Positions 7,302 to 8,375 of a stretch of DNA of 8,375 nucleotides are shown piece by piece (positions within the stretch are counted from its first letter, which is position 1; the number at the start of each line of letters is the position of its first letter). The stretch is from an uncultured Bacilli bacterium. Lineage in GTDB: Bacteria > Bacillota_I > Bacilli_A > RF39 > UBA660. Location: positions 1 to 8,375 of the forward strand of contig CANQER010000042.1 of NCBI GenBank assembly GCA_947595415.1, given 5' to 3'. The notes beneath the pieces are model-generated. The model made no database searches. It saw only the letters and a list, made by a program, of their open reading frames with translations, and had not been told where the DNA came from. The position numbers and the translations under genes were made by a program.

Positions 7302-7940
7302 ATGAATACAATCAAAGTTATTTTTGAAATAGATGGTATTTTTGATTCAATTACTAAATTAGATCAATATTATTTTCAGTTAAATACTCTATTAAAAAAC
7401 CTTAAAACTATTCAAAAAAAGTTTGATGCTAATAAAATAAATATTTCTTTTATAACAGATAGTAATGATATTTCCTTCTTAAAAGAAGCTTTAAGAGGGG
7501 TTGAAAAGGTATTTGAATACGATAGAACTATCGAAGTAAGTAAAAGTATATTTGGTGATTATTCACTTCATTATTCAAACAGTATTCCAAAAAGAGAATA
7601 TGTTAATCAAACTCATACTCAAAAAATAACTTCTCTTACTAAAGAAAGAAATATTGATTTAGTATTATATTTTACAAATTTAACTACTAATAATGAATCT
7701 TTATTAATTTCTAGTCAGTTAAATAAAACACCTATTCAAAATGTCAATTTTTATCTAGGTAGTTTATCTTGTTTTATCAATAATAATAGTGTATGGATTG
7801 ATAAAAACAATATTGATGGAGTAAATCTTGGTTTAAACTACTTTATAAATAATGCTAAAATTGTTAATAAAGATGAAGAAGAAAGTATTGATTACGCAAT
7901 TGTACTTAAACGAAAAGCAACTAGAGCAAATGTAAATTAA
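7302..7940 (+). CDS. Conserved-looking protein of unknown function (possible degenerate HAD-like fold)
   Basis: I do not recognise this 212-residue protein. It has a strong ribosome binding site (AAAGGAGGG, 7288-7296, 5 bases from ATG) and composition like its neighbours, so it is very likely real. There is no signal peptide or membrane helix, so it should be cytosolic. It is Asn-rich with one cysteine (157). Its alternating hydrophobic pattern suggests a Rossmann-like alpha/beta fold. The opening strand IKVIFEIDGIFDS (4-16) looks like HAD motif I with Glu9 in place of the nucleophilic Asp. FITDSND (50-56) could be motif II, Lys108 motif III, and DLVLYFTN (119-126) a motif IV without its acidic pair. 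If so it is probably catalytically inactive. This reading is speculative. It stands alone between the rel operon and hisS, has its own promoter, and has no terminator of its own before the hisS promoter and T-box leader. Confidence 0.7.
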   Translation: MNTIKVIFEIDGIFDSITKLDQYYFQLNTLLKNLKTIQKKFDANKINISFITDSNDISFLKEALRGVEKVFEYDRTIEVSKSIFGDYSLHYSNSIPKREYVNQTHTQKITSLTKERNIDLVLYFTNLTTNNESLLISSQLNKTPIQNVNFYLGSLSCFINNNSVWIDKNNIDGVNLGLNYFINNAKIVNKDEEESIDYAIVLKRKATRANVN

Positions 7941-7942
7941 TA

Positions 7943-7971
7943 TTGACTATTTAATAAAATAACGATATAAT
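7943..7971 (+). promoter_or_regulatory. Strong housekeeping promoter for the hisS T-box transcript
   Basis: TTGACT (7943-7948, 5 of 6 consensus bases) and a perfect TATAAT (7966-7971) are separated by 17 bases, which is near ideal for the vegetative sigma factor. Transcription should start near 7978, just before the first pairing arm of the T-box leader. The -35 begins 2 bases after the stop codon of the upstream gene. Confidence 0.88.
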
Positions 7972-7977
7972 TATTAT

Positions 7978-8180
7978 AATATTTGATTTAGAAGAGTATT
8001 TAAAAAGATTTTTTAAAGAGACAATATGGTTGGTGGAAATATTGATAATCTTTTTTTAGAAAGACACTAAATTATAAAATAATCGTTAACTAGCGTTAAT
8101 AGTCTAAGAGCATAAGTTACTTATGAATTAAGGTGGCACCACGAGTAATACTCGTCCTTAAACTTAAGGGCTTTTTTTTT
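7978..8180 (+). promoter_or_regulatory. T-box riboswitch leader of hisS (specifier GAC, overlapping CAC)
   Basis: This tRNA-sensing leader reads through into hisS when uncharged tRNA binds. Stem I: ATTTAG (7986-7991) pairs with CTAAAT (8067-8072). AGTA lies at 7995-7998, and AAAAAGATT (8002-8010) pairs with AATCTTTTT (8047-8055). An AGAGA bulge is at 8017-8021, and the top hairpin CAATAT/ATATTG (8022-8027, 8039-8044) carries the GGTTGGTGG loop. The 3' side of the specifier loop reads GAAAGACA, giving Asp codon GAC (8063-8065) followed by A, with His codon CAC overlapping at 8065-8067. Two CGTTAA copies (8084-8089, 8094-8099) lie in the stem II/F-box area. CATAAG/CTTATG (8111-8116, 8120-8125) is a stem III candidate. 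The T box AAGGTGGCACCACG is at 8130-8143. Antiterminator: TTAAGG (8128-8133) with CCTTAA (8156-8161), and ACGAG (8141-8145) with CTCGT (8151-8155). The bulge TGGC (8134-8137) would pair with tRNA ending GCCA. Confidence 0.96.
8154..8180 (+). terminator. T-box-controlled intrinsic terminator upstream of hisS
   Basis: GTCCTTA (8154-8160) pairs with TAAGGGC (8165-8171), including one T-G wobble, over a 4-base loop, and nine T residues follow (8172-8180). The left arm reuses bases 8154-8160, which belong to the antiterminator, so the two structures exclude each other. With charged tRNA this hairpin should stop transcription before hisS. It also lies downstream of the orphan gene at 7302 and may serve as that gene's only terminator. 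Confidence 0.92.
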
Positions 8181-8194
8181 GAAAGGATGGTAAA

Positions 8195-8375
8195 ATGATA
8201 CAAAAACCAAAAGGTACCTATGATACTTATGGAGATTATGGGAAAAAACTTTTAAAACTTGAAGAAATACTTAAAATGGTTATGGAAAAATATAACTATG
8301 AGTATTTTAAAACGCCAATTTTTGAATCAAGTAATTTATTTCACAGAGGGGTAGGTGAACAAACAGATATTGTTT
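8195..8375 (+). CDS. hisS: Histidyl-tRNA synthetase, N-terminal 60 codons (3' end outside window)
   Basis: HisRS is a cytosolic class II synthetase that charges tRNA-His with histidine using ATP. The visible part has the expected N-terminus: KPKGTYD (4-10), an amphipathic helix (about 16-33), and class II motif 1 region YFKTPIFE (37-44) leading to LFHRGVGEQTDIV (48-60). AAGGATGG (8183-8190) lies 4 bases before ATG at 8195. Expression is governed by the T-box leader directly upstream. In many Bacilli aspS follows hisS in the same transcript, which would fit the Asp codon in the leader, but that region is outside the window. Confidence 0.96.
   Translation, partial: MIQKPKGTYDTYGDYGKKLLKLEEILKMVMEKYNYEYFKTPIFESSNLFHRGVGEQTDIV

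Noticed and set aside
7975..7980. Second TATAAT as an alternative -10 for hisS.
   Set aside because: It would lie 26 bases from the TTGACT -35; the copy at 7966-7971 has the ideal 17-base spacing.
1..8375. Mollicute code with TGA read as tryptophan.
   Set aside because: comN, rel and dtd end at TGA exactly where family lengths and ATGA overlaps predict, and TGG encodes the Trp residues seen.
1..8375. Mobile element, CRISPR array, defence or toxin-antitoxin system.
   Set aside because: No transposase, terminal inverted repeats, spaced repeats or toxin-like small gene pairs were seen; the region is syntenic housekeeping DNA.

Overview
The window is very AT-rich chromosomal DNA, with codons ending mostly in A/T and strong AGGAGG-type ribosome binding sites. 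TGA acts as a stop (comN, rel and dtd end in it) and tryptophan is read as TGG, so the genetic code is standard and not the Mycoplasma/Spiroplasma code. Fused SecDF, a ComN-type protein, SpoVB-type flippase, bifunctional Rel, Dtd and a T-box-controlled hisS together point to Bacillota, class Bacilli. The low GC and compact gene spacing suggest a reduced or Mollicutes-adjacent lineage (for example uncultured gut Bacilli or Acholeplasma relatives). The lineage is inference.

Layout. Positions 1-887 (minus strand) hold the first 295 codons of a SpoVB/MATE-like lipid-linked oligosaccharide flippase, cut by the window edge. A short AT-rich gap (888-964) separates it from a divergent plus-strand operon: comN-like (965-1249), secDF (1246-3525), rel (3539-5698), dtd (5695-6141) and an AI-2E/PerM-family membrane protein (6138-7241). 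Three of the four junctions are 4-nt ATGA overlaps and the fourth is a 13-nt gap, so this looks like one translationally coupled unit. It ends at an AU-rich hairpin with a T-tract (7231-7260). A separate promoter and a strong ribosome binding site then drive an unrecognised 212-residue protein (7302-7940).

Three bases after that gene a near-consensus promoter (7943-7971) starts a T-box riboswitch leader. It has stem I, a GACAC specifier region, a stem III candidate, and mutually exclusive antiterminator and terminator. The leader controls hisS, whose first 60 codons close the window.

Together the genes cover protein export (SecDF), cell-envelope precursor flipping (SpoVB-like), the stringent response (Rel), removal of D-amino acids from tRNA (Dtd) and histidyl-tRNA synthesis (HisRS). 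The order spoVB / comN / secDF / rel / dtd / hisS is a condensed form of the Bacillus subtilis arrangement, without recJ and apt between secDF and rel. I see no mobile element, CRISPR array, tRNA/rRNA gene or defence system. The points most worth a second look are the T-box, whose specifier and tRNA-end-pairing bases favour tRNA-Asp although the adjacent gene is hisS, and the orphan protein between the two transcription units.
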